Shown piece by piece: positions 32,221-41,746 of a DNA stretch of 64,000 nt (positions within the stretch are counted from its first letter, which is position 1; each line of letters begins with the position of its first letter). This stretch comes from an uncultured Anaerolineae bacterium (GTDB taxonomy: Bacteria; Chloroflexota; Anaerolineae; Anaerolineales; Villigracilaceae): the NCBI GenBank assembly GCA_903854805.1, contig CAINXK010000127.1, positions 11,798 through 75,797 on the forward strand, written 5' to 3'. A program made the translations under genes and the position numbers. The notes beneath the pieces are model-generated. The model did no database searches, was not told the DNA's origin, and saw only the letters and a list, made by a program, of their open reading frames with translations.

Positions 32221-32841
32221 TTACGAATTACCCGACTGGAGGTAGCCGCTCAAATGCGCCAAATGCACGAGGTTACCAACATTCAAGGCATTGAATTTGC
32301 TAAAAAGTGTGTTCTTTATATTCCGAATGGATTTACGCGTTGGGAAGCCAAGCTTTTCAGCAATCTGGTCTTCGGTCAACCCATCGCAAATGAGCCGGAG
32401 GACTTTATCTTCATTTTCGGTCAATTTAGGAACAGTAATATGGGTGAAATTTTCAGTCCTTGATAATACCGATTCTTTTATAAACTTCAAGGCGCTGTCT
32501 TGATTTTCAATAAAATTCTTATCGACGACAAAATCACATCCGGCTCTTTTTAGTAATTCTCGACACTCCGGATATCTTGTCATTCCAAGAATACAAGTTT
32601 GCGGCAGTATCTTTCGGATTTTATTAACAAAATTAGGGCTCAGGTTATTGTCCCCATAAAGCTGGCCGTCAACGATAATCAGATCGGGTTTTTTTTGCTG
32701 GCAAATCTCAAGGCTTTCACTGACAGTGGTCCTGATCCCTACAATTTGGATTTCAGGAATTTTATTCAGAATTGCTTTAATTGCTTCCTGATCGAAATAT
32801 CGATCATCCAAGATAAATGTACGGTAGGTCTGCGGAAGCAT
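32221..32841 (-). CDS. LuxR/NarL-type response regulator
   Basis: 206 aa. REC domain with Asp12/Asp13 and phospho-acceptor Asp58 in LIIVDGQL; the conserved Lys is in VVDKNF. The C-terminal helix-turn-helix (LTENEDKVLRLICDGLTEDQIAEKLG) belongs to the LuxR/NarL class, with a tail of ~30 residues. It starts one base after the stop of the sensor kinase, whose last codons supply AAGGAG, so the two are translated together and form a cognate pair. Confidence 0.87.
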   Translation of the reverse strand: MLPQTYRTFILDDRYFDQEAIKAILNKIPEIQIVGIRTTVSESLEICQQKKPDLIIVDGQLYGDNNLSPNFVNKIRKILPQTCILGMTRYPECRELLKRAGCDFVVDKNFIENQDSALKFIKESVLSRTENFTHITVPKLTENEDKVLRLICDGLTEDQIAEKLGFPTRKSIRNIKNTLFSKFNALNVGNLVHLAHLSGYLQSGNS

Positions 32842-32842
32842 T

Positions 32843-35149
32843 CTAGAATTCTCCTTTATGTGTGGCAGTCAGATGAATAAGGGTACCATAACCAACCTGG
32901 GAATTTATCTCCAGCTTGGCTTCTTTGCAAATCTGTAGAATGCTGTCTTTCTGGAAGTACATATCCTCCAAACCAAAGCTGTGTCTCCCCTTATTGACGT
33001 TTTTCAGAACAAAACCTTTACCATTATCTTCAATAGTCAAATGAAAAGTATCCTTTTCTTTGTAAAATCGGAGCCGGGCATACCCATTTTCGATCTGTTC
33101 AATTCCAGAATGGCGCACAATATTGATGATCGCTTCTCTGGCAATATTAAAATAAGCTATCCTGATGCGGTGGGGAAGTTCGTCACGAGTATTCGGATCG
33201 CTCTCGCAATGGATTAAATCGCAAACTGATTTAAAAGTAGGTATACTGTTGCTGAGAGTGTCGATATAATTTTGAATAGCGGGTAGTAAACCTTCATTTT
33301 CCAATGTAAATTTGCCAGTTGATACTGCCAGAAAGCCATCCAGGACGCTTTTAGAATAATTGACCATTTCACGGATGTGCAGCAGGTTGTTTTGGCTGAC
33401 CAGAATTTTGCCATCAACACCGGCCTCGGCTAACATGTCATCGAGAGGTTTGATCCCAGCTGGATGCATGATGCCTCGCAAGTTGTGGATGCTTTGCATT
33501 TGGCGATTATTAAAATTCTTCTGCCTAATATTCTCAATAATCAAACCTGCCATGGCAACAAAAACAGCAAATATATGCTCTTCTGATGGCGAAAATCTTG
33601 TCTCAGTGGATTGTCCCATCCTGTTTTCTAACTTAATGGCGCCTTGAGGACGTTTATTTGAATCGCGGAATGGGGTAATTATGATCTGCCTGGAACGTTT
33701 TGAAAACAGAAAATCAAGATGACCAGTAAAACCCGTCAGATAAGGAGAATTTTTTATTTCTTTTGCACCCAGATTTATAGTACGATTATTGTTGACCGCT
33801 CTGCCTGTCAGACCATCTCCGGGTTTACCAGTTACTCTGATTTCATGACGTCCAAAAAAATAACCGGGTACGGCGCTTGATGCGATCAGATGCAAAACCC
33901 GTTCCTTGTTATTATATTTATCCACTTTCTGGCGTAAAAAATAAATCGAGCAGTCTTCGACTTGGAAAAGGTCTTTTCCGAATTTGGCCAGAGCATGGGC
34001 TGCCTGTATATCATCTTCCCAAGCGGCAGAATCATGTGAAAGCAGCGAAGACCACTTCTCGAGCAGCGATACCAGGTTTTCTCTTTTGGTCGATTGGGTC
34101 AAAGCGGCAGGCCCTAATTGAGCTTCCATGAGAAAATTACTTAACGAGGCCGCGAACCAACCGGCTTTTCTGGCATCCCAACTTGTAAAAGCATTTTCCT
34201 GCGCGGAATCAATACCGATCATTCCAAAACATTCACCAGTGGCAAGAGAGATGAGAGGCACTCCCAACCAAGAGCGCACATGCGAAGCCGAATAACTTTC
34301 ATCCTTGAATGATGGGTACATACTTGGGTCTGCAATCAGCTGAAATTTGGATTTAATCACCTGAGAATTTGGATAACGAGGATCATTCACAGGAAATTCA
34401 AGTTTATTGATATCTTGTGGATTGTCGAAACCATGGCAGGCAATAATATGCAAATTATCTCGATACATTAGCATAACCGAGATCGTATCGTATGCGACAG
34501 CCTGATTAAAGTTTTTTAGGCGGGACTCGATTTGAGTTTTTACTCTTGTGGGTGATGTGATCTTTCTGTCATCAATATTGGGAACATTGCTTTGAATTCG
34601 GAAGACCCAGGTTGCTCCGAGGAGAAAAAATGTTCGTGTTATAAGAACCTTAAGCGCCAAAGAAAGTGGGTAATTGTTTTCAGCAATCAGTGTAAAAGAA
34701 TGGATGGTAATAAAATAGCTGGTAATTACTGCGAGACTGAGAACGACAGCCAGCTTACGATGAAAATAATGCGAGATCGTGACGAGAGGTAGTAACAGCA
34801 GCAGAAACAAATCAGAATTTGGATTTCCTGACTGAAAGATAAAAAAATTCAGGATCGCAACATCCAAAATGATGCTAAATACGTGGATGCTCATTATCCC
34901 AAAACGACGGAAATGGGGATAAAAAAAGACTGCGAATGAGATCCAAAAACTAAAGAAGAAATAGATCGCCCATACAATCACAACATTTACAGGCGCCGGC
35001 TCCTTTTCGATTAAAAAAAAGCGAATCCCAATAGCTCCCCAAACTAACAAACGGCCCAGAGAAAGCAGTCTCATAAATCCTTGCCGCGAACGCCAGTCAA
35101 GCAAGATGGCATTTAGCAAAAGTTTGAATTTATATTCAAAATTTGTCAT
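32843..35149 (-). CDS. Membrane sensor kinase with GAF domains and an unusual H-box
   Basis: 768 aa. Six predicted membrane helices in residues ~25-200, two GAF-type domains (~205-340 and ~375-545), a helical segment, and a C-terminal HATPase of the NarX/LiaS class (AREAIINIVRHSG N-box, IEDNGKGF G1-box, SFGLEDM). I cannot find the usual HisKA_3 phosphorylation motif; the candidate histidines are in the short segment SIHNLRGIMHP. The kinase may use an atypical site. AGGGG lies six bases before the ATG. The gene is co-transcribed with the LuxR-type regulator. Confidence 0.82.
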   Translation of the reverse strand: MTNFEYKFKLLLNAILLDWRSRQGFMRLLSLGRLLVWGAIGIRFFLIEKEPAPVNVVIVWAIYFFFSFWISFAVFFYPHFRRFGIMSIHVFSIILDVAILNFFIFQSGNPNSDLFLLLLLPLVTISHYFHRKLAVVLSLAVITSYFITIHSFTLIAENNYPLSLALKVLITRTFFLLGATWVFRIQSNVPNIDDRKITSPTRVKTQIESRLKNFNQAVAYDTISVMLMYRDNLHIIACHGFDNPQDINKLEFPVNDPRYPNSQVIKSKFQLIADPSMYPSFKDESYSASHVRSWLGVPLISLATGECFGMIGIDSAQENAFTSWDARKAGWFAASLSNFLMEAQLGPAALTQSTKRENLVSLLEKWSSLLSHDSAAWEDDIQAAHALAKFGKDLFQVEDCSIYFLRQKVDKYNNKERVLHLIASSAVPGYFFGRHEIRVTGKPGDGLTGRAVNNNRTINLGAKEIKNSPYLTGFTGHLDFLFSKRSRQIIITPFRDSNKRPQGAIKLENRMGQSTETRFSPSEEHIFAVFVAMAGLIIENIRQKNFNNRQMQSIHNLRGIMHPAGIKPLDDMLAEAGVDGKILVSQNNLLHIREMVNYSKSVLDGFLAVSTGKFTLENEGLLPAIQNYIDTLSNSIPTFKSVCDLIHCESDPNTRDELPHRIRIAYFNIAREAIINIVRHSGIEQIENGYARLRFYKEKDTFHLTIEDNGKGFVLKNVNKGRHSFGLEDMYFQKDSILQICKEAKLEINSQVGYGTLIHLTATHKGEF

Positions 35150-35588
35150 TCTTACCCCTGATCTTAACGGTTTTTATTATTATATTGAATTCCAGACAAT
35201 ATTGTGTGCTTTTTGGGCCAGCAGTTTGGGCCTTTTGGTAAAAAGACCTTTGGTTATGTAAAACCATACGCAGTCCGTAACTTCTGATTTCGCAGTTAAT
35301 AGCAAATTTTTCGGGGCGTTCCAGGCTTGTAAAAACTCTCAAACTACACAACAAAAACAACCATGGAAATATTTTTGTGTTTGGGAAACTACGCAATTCA
35401 ACCTGCCAGTTTTGATGCAGAAAAATATTTTATTTTCTCAGCTTGCAGAACTCGACAAAATCAAAAGCTGTACACAGCATAAGGATCTGCGCACAGCTTT
35501 TTAACATCCGAAATTTATTAACCGATATGACCGCGATCGAGCTGTAGTGATGATATTTCACCAATCCGCTGATTGCCGGGCGGTCGAT
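35150..35588. other. Intergenic region, nothing recognised
   Basis: About 440 AT-rich bases upstream of the sensor-kinase gene and downstream of the next minus-strand gene. An 86-codon minus-strand frame overlaps the kinase start but has no coding character. Confidence 0.4.
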
Positions 35589-37172
35589 CTAATCAATCAC
35601 ATCGCTGGAACATTCGTATTTTTCTGCAAGCGGGGTGCTAACAATGATGGGCCAGGCGGATGAGTCGATACGGTAGGCTGCGAGAGGTATGGCGACACGT
35701 TGTAAAGATTTGTCTGCCAAATCTCTGGAAATGTGGAAAGCCTGCCAGGATTGATCAGACGAATTGGATCTGAGGTTGAATTGCATGCAGGCTATCAAAG
35801 CACCAAGGCGATCGCGTGTATCAACTTTTACCCCGGGCATTTCATAGGCATTCACCATGGCTGGAATAGCATCGGTGGAAAGAGATGCCAGATAGCCAAC
35901 ATCCAGGGCTTGCCCCTGTTCGAAGCGGGCTAGATTGCGCTGAAAGATAAAAGCATCGACGTTGAGCAGATTCAGCGAGATGGCAAAACCCAGCGAAGCC
36001 AGCAAAGCAGCCAGGGCAAAACCACGCTGGCGCTGCAGCAAGTCAAGCAAGACCACGACAGCCAGTAGAACGGCAACCCAGACCATGAAAACATGGGTAT
36101 AAGTACGCAAACGGGTAAAGCCATAAGCAGTTTCGTAAAGCACGAGACGCTGGTAGGCAGAAATTAGCATGACAGCCACCAGCCCAAGCAGACCCAGACC
36201 TAAACCAGAAAAAATCTTTTTCTGGACAGGGGTTTCACGCCGGGTTATGCTGGTCAAACCTAAAAAGAGCAGCAGGGCAAAAAAGGCAACTGTGACAAGC
36301 TCGCCAAAACCTTTGCGTGCATAATCGGCATAGGTGTACCCGCTCAAATTTATATTAACCTGTCCACCAAAAAAATACTGAAACTGAATCAGGACGAAGG
36401 CAATAAATAAAGCTACGACACTGCCCAGAACAATGCTAGCTTCGGTAAAACCGAAAAAAGCAGGTATCAGCGGTTTTTCAATACCAAGTAGTTGTTCATC
36501 CATGGAGCGCTGGGCAGCATGCAAATAAACCCCAGCCAGCGCATAAGCAAATATCAGGATGTAAGTAAAACGAAAAATATATTCGGGTAAATTTTCCAGT
36601 CGGAATAGAGCTGTAAGCTCGCTCAGCCTCTGGGCGAAGATCAAATCAGCAGACGCAAGCAAAGCTGCGAAAAAAGCGACAACCGGAACCGCGAGAACAA
36701 GCCCACGAAAAATCGGCCAGAACCTGCTGGCAGGTTTCTGGGCGGAGCCATTCTCGCTTTGTGAATTACGCTGAGCAATCGCAAAAGTCAGAGATCTTGA
36801 AACGAGACTGGTAAAGAGCTTAAACCCACTGGAAAAGTAATCCGCCAGGCTGTAACGTAACCACTGACCACCGCGATAAGTGACAGAAAACCCAGCCATC
36901 AAGAAAAGCGTGAAGGCATGAGCCAGGAGGGCACTGAGCGGCTCCGTCCGCACAAAGGTCATGATGCCAAAGAATAGAATAAACGGGACGAGCAACAAGG
37001 TTGTCTTCGCTGGCCGGATACCATCAAACCAGAGCAGAAGAAAACCAGCCGTCAGTGTACTAAAGGCATAAATCGCGAAGGAAAGACCAGGAGTATGCTT
37101 GAAGAAGAGAAAATCGAAGAACCAGCCCAGAAACAGGACCGTAATCCACAGACGAACAGGTTTTTTTTGCAT
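35589..37172 (-). CDS. DUF4153/DUF4173 family membrane protein
   Basis: 527 aa with about ten to twelve hydrophobic helices. The segment YTYADYARKGFGELV and the later TRLRTYTHVFMVW match the DUF4173/DUF4153 family, integral membrane proteins of unknown function. A soluble C-terminal part (~110 residues) follows the last helix. GGAGG lies five bases before the ATG, and TATAAT lies about 21 bases before it on the minus strand. It stands alone. Confidence 0.8.
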   Translation of the reverse strand: MQKKPVRLWITVLFLGWFFDFLFFKHTPGLSFAIYAFSTLTAGFLLLWFDGIRPAKTTLLLVPFILFFGIMTFVRTEPLSALLAHAFTLFLMAGFSVTYRGGQWLRYSLADYFSSGFKLFTSLVSRSLTFAIAQRNSQSENGSAQKPASRFWPIFRGLVLAVPVVAFFAALLASADLIFAQRLSELTALFRLENLPEYIFRFTYILIFAYALAGVYLHAAQRSMDEQLLGIEKPLIPAFFGFTEASIVLGSVVALFIAFVLIQFQYFFGGQVNINLSGYTYADYARKGFGELVTVAFFALLLFLGLTSITRRETPVQKKIFSGLGLGLLGLVAVMLISAYQRLVLYETAYGFTRLRTYTHVFMVWVAVLLAVVVLLDLLQRQRGFALAALLASLGFAISLNLLNVDAFIFQRNLARFEQGQALDVGYLASLSTDAIPAMVNAYEMPGVKVDTRDRLGALIACMQFNLRSNSSDQSWQAFHISRDLADKSLQRVAIPLAAYRIDSSAWPIIVSTPLAEKYECSSDVID

Positions 37173-37390
37173 AAAAGCCTCCGATATAAGTTCATTATAG
37201 GATAATCAGACCTAACTGGCAGAATCTCTCAGATAGCTTTTGATGGTATCAGGTTTGAAAAATGTCTTCAAATTTATAGGGGAATGGGGATTATTTATCC
37301 ATTGGCTGCCAGAAAGCAACTTCTAAACCGGTATGCATATCAAGCTCAAACACTAAAGTTAAGAAAATTGTAAGTTTGTTAATCCCACTA

Positions 37391-37418
37391 TTGACATCCG
37401 AATAAGATTATGTAATAC
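37391..37418 (+). promoter_or_regulatory. Promoter of the 19-codon mini-gene
   Basis: TTGACA (37391-37396), 16-base spacer, TAATAC (37413-37418). Transcription from about 37425 would give a leader of ~60 bases before the ATG at 37484. Confidence 0.55.
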
Positions 37419-37483
37419 TTTCTACATCATTACAGCTCATCTTTTTTTAGCTATCCTTATGATAGAAGGAGGTGATGTCTCGC

Positions 37484-37543
37484 ATGGACAGTTTCAGTAG
37501 TATCCAACGCGGCGCAGTGGCATCCCTCCTCGGTCTCCGTTAA
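37484..37543 (+). CDS. Mini-gene encoding a 19-aa peptide, or leader of a small RNA
   Basis: Short frame MDSFSSIQRGAVASLLGLR ending in TAA at 37541-37543. Upstream AAGGAGGTGAT (from 37466) is a near-complete complement of the 16S anti-Shine-Dalgarno, though the spacing to ATG is rather long (~8-12 bases). It has a recognisable promoter, and its 3' half is inside an 11-bp stem-loop (37511-37558). The internal CCTCCT at 37525-37530 could pair with the AGGAGG and hide the ribosome-binding site. The next plus-strand gene is over 1.2 kb away, so it is not an attenuator for a downstream gene. No family is recognised. Confidence 0.45.
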   Translation: MDSFSSIQRGAVASLLGLR

Positions 37544-37558
37544 GGAAGCCACTGCGCC
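37511..37558 (+). ncRNA. Stem-loop in the mini-gene transcript
   Basis: Perfect 11-bp G/C-rich stem (37511-37521 with 37548-37558) whose 26-base loop includes the end and stop codon of the 19-codon frame. With the following terminator it would make a compact structured RNA of about 170 bases. Confidence 0.4.
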
Positions 37559-37563
37559 AAACC

Positions 37564-37589
37564 GAATGCCGTCCGCAAGGGCGGCATTC
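37564..37589. terminator. Terminator with GCAA tetraloop between the mini-gene and pfkA
   Basis: 11-bp stem with one G-T pair, closed by GCAA, followed on the plus strand by a T-rich run. The left side of the convergent pfkA stop is four bases away, so it can serve both genes. Confidence 0.6.
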
Positions 37590-37594
37590 TCATT

Positions 37595-38677
37595 TTAATC
37601 ATCGCCGAAAGAAATGCCTATACCGCGCGCGGTCATAACCGCATCACCGTTTGGATCGACCCGTTTAGGAATGGCGATAGCATCCATGAGGGGCATATCT
37701 GTAATGTGACCATTCATTAGCGTAACCATACGGTCAAAATGCCGCTGTGCCGCTACGCGAACAGCGGCTGAACCGTAACGTGTGGCTAACCAACGATCGA
37801 AAGCCGAGGGTGTGCCGCCACGCTGGACATGCCCCAGCACGGTGACACGTGTCTCGATACCATTTGCTTCCAAAAATTCGCCAAGCTTTTGGCCAATGCC
37901 ACCCAGGCGGGGCACAAACATCTGATCACCGGGACGGTTGTACATAACTGTTCCATCGACCGGTTTTGCGCCCTCGGATACCGCCAAAATACTAAAGGAG
38001 CTACCACGCGCTTTTCGATCCAACACCTTTTTAGCAACAGCCTCCCAGGTAAATGGAATTTCCGGGATCAAAATAACATCCGCACCACCAGCTACACCAG
38101 AATGAAGGGTAATAAAGCCGGCATCCCGGCCCATCAATTCGATGATCATGGCACGCTGATGAGATTCAGCCGTGGTGTGAAGACGGTCGATGGCTTCAGT
38201 AGCAATATTTAGCGCTGTATCAAAACCAAATGAAATTTCGGTACCGTGAATATCGTTATCGATGGTCTTAGGAACACCCACAACGGGAATTCCACGTGCA
38301 AAAAGATCATGTGCGATGCGCAATGTGCCATCACCCCCGATAACGATCAGTGCATCCAGTTTTTGATCCTTGATAGCCTGAACCATTTCATTGGTAACAT
38401 CGATGATCTCTTCCTTGCCGTCCTTGATGACCTTGCGGGCGAATGGATTGCCACGGTTGGCAGTTCCCAAAATTGTGCCACCACGAGGCAAAATACCACG
38501 CACATCTGCCGATGAAAGCGGGCTAACACCGCCGGGCATCAGAAAACCATCATAGCCATTCTTTATGCCAAGTACGTGGCAACCATAGTCATTGATGGCA
38601 GTTTTCACCACCGCGCGGATAACTGCATTCAACCCCGGCGCATCACCACCACCTGTGAGCACTCCAATACGTTTCAA
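37595..38677 (-). CDS. pfkA: 6-phosphofructokinase starting at TTG
   Basis: 360 aa. Phosphorylates fructose 6-phosphate in glycolysis. Motifs: GVLTGGGDAPGLNAVIRA at the N-terminus, IGGDGTLR, PKTIDNDI, and MGRDAGFI. The Gly in GGDGT (the position that is Asp in pyrophosphate-dependent enzymes) points to ATP, while the Lys in PKTIDND is shared with PPi-type and group III ATP enzymes; this G/K combination is known from actinobacterial ATP-PFKs. The TTG at 38677 is the start: AAGGAGG lies five bases upstream and the family N-terminus follows at once, whereas the longer in-frame reading from 38749 adds 24 residues foreign to the family. Confidence 0.88.
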   Translation of the reverse strand: MKRIGVLTGGGDAPGLNAVIRAVVKTAINDYGCHVLGIKNGYDGFLMPGGVSPLSSADVRGILPRGGTILGTANRGNPFARKVIKDGKEEIIDVTNEMVQAIKDQKLDALIVIGGDGTLRIAHDLFARGIPVVGVPKTIDNDIHGTEISFGFDTALNIATEAIDRLHTTAESHQRAMIIELMGRDAGFITLHSGVAGGADVILIPEIPFTWEAVAKKVLDRKARGSSFSILAVSEGAKPVDGTVMYNRPGDQMFVPRLGGIGQKLGEFLEANGIETRVTVLGHVQRGGTPSAFDRWLATRYGSAAVRVAAQRHFDRMVTLMNGHITDMPLMDAIAIPKRVDPNGDAVMTARGIGISFGDD

Positions 38678-38796
38678 AGTAGACCTCCTTACCAGATCAG
38701 CCGAAACTCGAACTAGATCGTTACCTATCAGAAATAAAAAGCCAAGCAACAGGAAACCCTAATTATTATGATACTCCAAAATCATCACATGGTTAC

Positions 38797-38825
38797 TTGC
38801 CTTCCTTACGGCTTGTCCATATAAT
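38797..38825 (+). promoter_or_regulatory. Promoter giving a leaderless DUF2085 transcript
   Basis: TTGCCT (38797-38802), 17 bases, TATAAT (38820-38825), six bases, ATG at 38832. No Shine-Dalgarno. Confidence 0.55.
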
Positions 38826-38831
38826 CAACCA

Positions 38832-39668
38832 ATGCAAAACCGAATACTACTCGCTGCCCAAAAATTATCAAATTGGCTGGTCCCGCTGGCTGCCTGCGCC
38901 ATTGTAGCGGGTTTTCTATATATCGCCCCTCCGGGAATATTGAGCAAAGCTGATGCTATTGGCTACGCAGTCTGCCACCGGCTGGATGCCCGTTCTTTTC
39001 ATGTAGACAGCCGGCAGCTACCGCTGTGCGCACGCTGCTCAGGGATGTACCTGGGAGCTGTTATTGGGATTGCTTTTCTAAGCCTACGCTACCAACGCAG
39101 CGCAGGCACTCCTCCCAAAACGGTCATCGCCATCCTGGTTCTATTTGGGCTGGCATTTGCCGTGGATGGAACCAATTCTTATCTGTATTTGATGAAATCA
39201 GTCTATGGCTCACGCTTGAGTTTTATCCCTAACCTCTATACTCCGAATAACACCCTGCGCCTGTTGACTGGCTCAGGCACGGGATTGGGCATGGCTGTTG
39301 CCGTCTTTGTCTCACTCAATCAGACTTTCTGGAAAAACTGGGACAACAAACGGGTATTGGGCAAACCCATTGACTTGCTGGTTCTGAGCGTTATTATGCT
39401 GCTGGCAGATTTACTGGTGCTGACAGAATGGAATTGGGTGCTTTACCCCGTGGCCATCATTAGTGCGGGCGGCGTCCTAATGCTGCTAACCTCAGTATAT
39501 GGCATGCTGTGGACCATGGTCATGCGCCAGGAAAACCTTTACATGCATTTACGAGACGCCTGGCTGCCAATTCTGGCTGGGCTGACGATCACTCTACTGC
39601 AGATCACTATCGTCGATGTTTTCCGTCTGTGGCTGACGCATACCTGGGGTGGGTTTCCGTTGGGCTAA
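38832..39668 (+). CDS. DUF2085 family membrane protein
   Basis: 278 aa, about seven hydrophobic segments. The signature AVCHRLDARSF followed by LPLCARCSGMYLG is diagnostic of DUF2085, with paired cysteines and histidine that could bind a metal near the membrane surface. Function unknown. The start is set by the TATAAT box six bases upstream. Downstream 235 bases carry no gene I can support. Confidence 0.8.
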   Translation: MQNRILLAAQKLSNWLVPLAACAIVAGFLYIAPPGILSKADAIGYAVCHRLDARSFHVDSRQLPLCARCSGMYLGAVIGIAFLSLRYQRSAGTPPKTVIAILVLFGLAFAVDGTNSYLYLMKSVYGSRLSFIPNLYTPNNTLRLLTGSGTGLGMAVAVFVSLNQTFWKNWDNKRVLGKPIDLLVLSVIMLLADLLVLTEWNWVLYPVAIISAGGVLMLLTSVYGMLWTMVMRQENLYMHLRDAWLPILAGLTITLLQITIVDVFRLWLTHTWGGFPLG

Positions 39669-39904
39669 GCCAAAGCACTTGAAGAAAAAAACTGGGAAAA
39701 AGAATATCGGGAAAAATTATTCAATTACAGCTGACTGAGCAGCAATTGCAATAGCCCAGGAAATCAGCCTTACCAAACTACTCAACGCGAAAATTTCCGG
39801 AATACTCTTGAAAAGTGCCCAAGGTTTCCAATTATCTTTAATTGCATAGCAAGTCAAGGCAACTTCATCGGTAGCTTTACAATTTTCGAGCAACAGGAGC
39901 AGGT

Positions 39905-41593
39905 ATGGAGTATACAGTTCAAAAAAAATGGAACGATTTTCTTAATCAAGCCATTATCTTTATAATTTTTATCCTGGGTATCTGGCTAGTGGTTCTCAAA
40001 GCCTATGGCCCACATTGGGAATTTGTCCCAGGAGATATTGGCGATACCCGTTTAGTTAATTATTTATTGGAACATTTTTTCCGCCGGGCCGCTGGGCTGG
40101 AAAATGATTACTGGAACGCAAGTTACTTTTATCCATTCAAATCCGCCATCACCTTTAGCGAAAACTTACTGGGATCTGCGCCCATTTACGCATTTTTTAG
40201 ATGGGGCGGGTTGGATAGAGAAACATCCTTTCAATGGTGGTATTTGCTTGGTTTCTGTTTGAATTATGCTGCCGCCAGTTATGTATTGTCCAGGCTCAAA
40301 TTCAACCCGCTGGCAACCGGCATGGGAGCTTTTTTCTTTACCTTTGGCCTACCGATCCTGGCACAAGAAACACATCCTCAACTTCTATACCGATTTGCCA
40401 TCCCGCTGGCCTGCTTTGCCCTTTATCAGTTTTTTCAGACTTCCAAACTAAGTAACCTGAGCATATTATCCATATGCATTATCTGGCAGTTTTACTTGAG
40501 CATTTACATGGGAGTATTTTTAGCCGTATTACTATTAATAACAGGCATACTGCTGCCTTTTTCCTTAATTGCAGCAACTCTTCGAGAACGGCTGGCATGC
40601 TGGCCAAAACAAATAAAACAGGCCTGGCTGTGCAGTACGCCATCAGAACGAATGATTACAGCGGCAGCATTCTTAGGATCAGGCATTCTTTTTATTCTTT
40701 TGATGTGGCCTTATTATCAAGCATCAATTCATTATGGATTTTTCAGATCCTGGGGAGAAGTATATCTTCCAGATTGGAAAGACTTCTTTTCCGCGGGTGG
40801 CGCCCAAATCTGGTATCCCTTAGAAAGCCTTTTTATAAATAGATCAGCAAATAGCGAACAACGGCTATTCCCAGGAATTGCCATTATTGCATTGGTGCTG
40901 ATCGGGGTCGGCACCCTGATTAAATCTAAATCAAAAAATGCATCTCTGGCGTGGCTAAATTTGGTAGCTGCGTTGGCTTTCATCCTGTTCACGCTCAATT
41001 TTAATGGCCACTCAGGATATTGGTTTCTATGGCATTTGCCAGGGTTAAAAAGTATCCGTGTGGTTGGGCGTATCCAACTGGTCTTAATGTGGCCGATAGC
41101 CCTTTTTATTGCCTGGGTCATCGATGAAATCTGCCACCGTGCGCGACAAAAACAAAACTGGTTGCTTATTTTCCCGCTTTTGCTGAGCGGGCTGCTGATC
41201 GCAGAATCTGTATTTTTTGACCACGTCACACACTCTAAACTTGAGGCGCAGCAGCGACTGGCCCGAATGATGGCAAGAATCCCAAAAAATCTACCCGATA
41301 ATCCAATCCTTTTTATTGCAGACAATAAATCGAGCCTCTATTTATTTCAGGAGATTGATACGATGCTCTTGGCCCAGGAAATTGGAATGCCAACCCTGAA
41401 TGGCTATTCCGGTAATTTTCCTCCTGGATATGAGGCTGCAGCAAACTGTATCCAGATACCAAAACGAATCATACGATACATGAAGTTCGAAAACATTACC
41501 CAAAAATCATTCTACCTGGATACGATAAAAAGAATAGTCCCCGTGGGCTTTGATGATTGCGATTCTACCTGGTGGGAGCATTGGCCATATTAG
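39905..41593 (+). CDS. Large multi-pass membrane protein, GT-C glycosyltransferase-like
   Basis: 562 aa with about ten hydrophobic segments. The first extracytoplasmic loop carries acidic residues in PGDIGDTRLV, where GT-C glycosyltransferases keep their catalytic acids, and the general layout (loop, helices, ~100-residue soluble end) fits that fold. I do not recognise a named family, so substrate and role are open; cell-surface glycan or lipid glycosylation is a guess from architecture. ACAGGAGCAGGT precedes the ATG at 39905. Confidence 0.6.
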   Translation: MEYTVQKKWNDFLNQAIIFIIFILGIWLVVLKAYGPHWEFVPGDIGDTRLVNYLLEHFFRRAAGLENDYWNASYFYPFKSAITFSENLLGSAPIYAFFRWGGLDRETSFQWWYLLGFCLNYAAASYVLSRLKFNPLATGMGAFFFTFGLPILAQETHPQLLYRFAIPLACFALYQFFQTSKLSNLSILSICIIWQFYLSIYMGVFLAVLLLITGILLPFSLIAATLRERLACWPKQIKQAWLCSTPSERMITAAAFLGSGILFILLMWPYYQASIHYGFFRSWGEVYLPDWKDFFSAGGAQIWYPLESLFINRSANSEQRLFPGIAIIALVLIGVGTLIKSKSKNASLAWLNLVAALAFILFTLNFNGHSGYWFLWHLPGLKSIRVVGRIQLVLMWPIALFIAWVIDEICHRARQKQNWLLIFPLLLSGLLIAESVFFDHVTHSKLEAQQRLARMMARIPKNLPDNPILFIADNKSSLYLFQEIDTMLLAQEIGMPTLNGYSGNFPPGYEAAANCIQIPKRIIRYMKFENITQKSFYLDTIKRIVPVGFDDCDSTWWEHWPY

Positions 41594-41733
41594 TACCCAC
41601 AGTCTAGAGCCAACATCCAGGCCCAACAAGAAGACTATTCGACTTATCCTACAAAAAAACTCCTGAAGCACTTTAGCGTTTATCAACCAACTTCGGTACT
41701 CTCTCCCGACTTCCGTGAAGTCAGTCCAACGGG

Positions 41734-41739
41734 TATAAT
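41734..41739 (+). promoter_or_regulatory. -10 element seven bases before the DUF4126 start
   Basis: Consensus TATAAT with a weak TTCCGT at -35 (41711-41716, 17-base spacer) and only seven bases to the ATG; another leaderless arrangement. Confidence 0.45.
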
Positions 41740-41746
41740 AGTAAAA

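Noticed and set aside
35136..35396. 86-codon minus-strand frame before the sensor kinase
   Set aside because: Overlaps the kinase start, has no ribosome-binding site and no protein-like pattern.
37595..38677. Pyrophosphate-dependent phosphofructokinase
   Set aside because: The discriminating position is Gly (GGDGT), not Asp as in PPi enzymes, so ATP is more likely despite PKTIDND.
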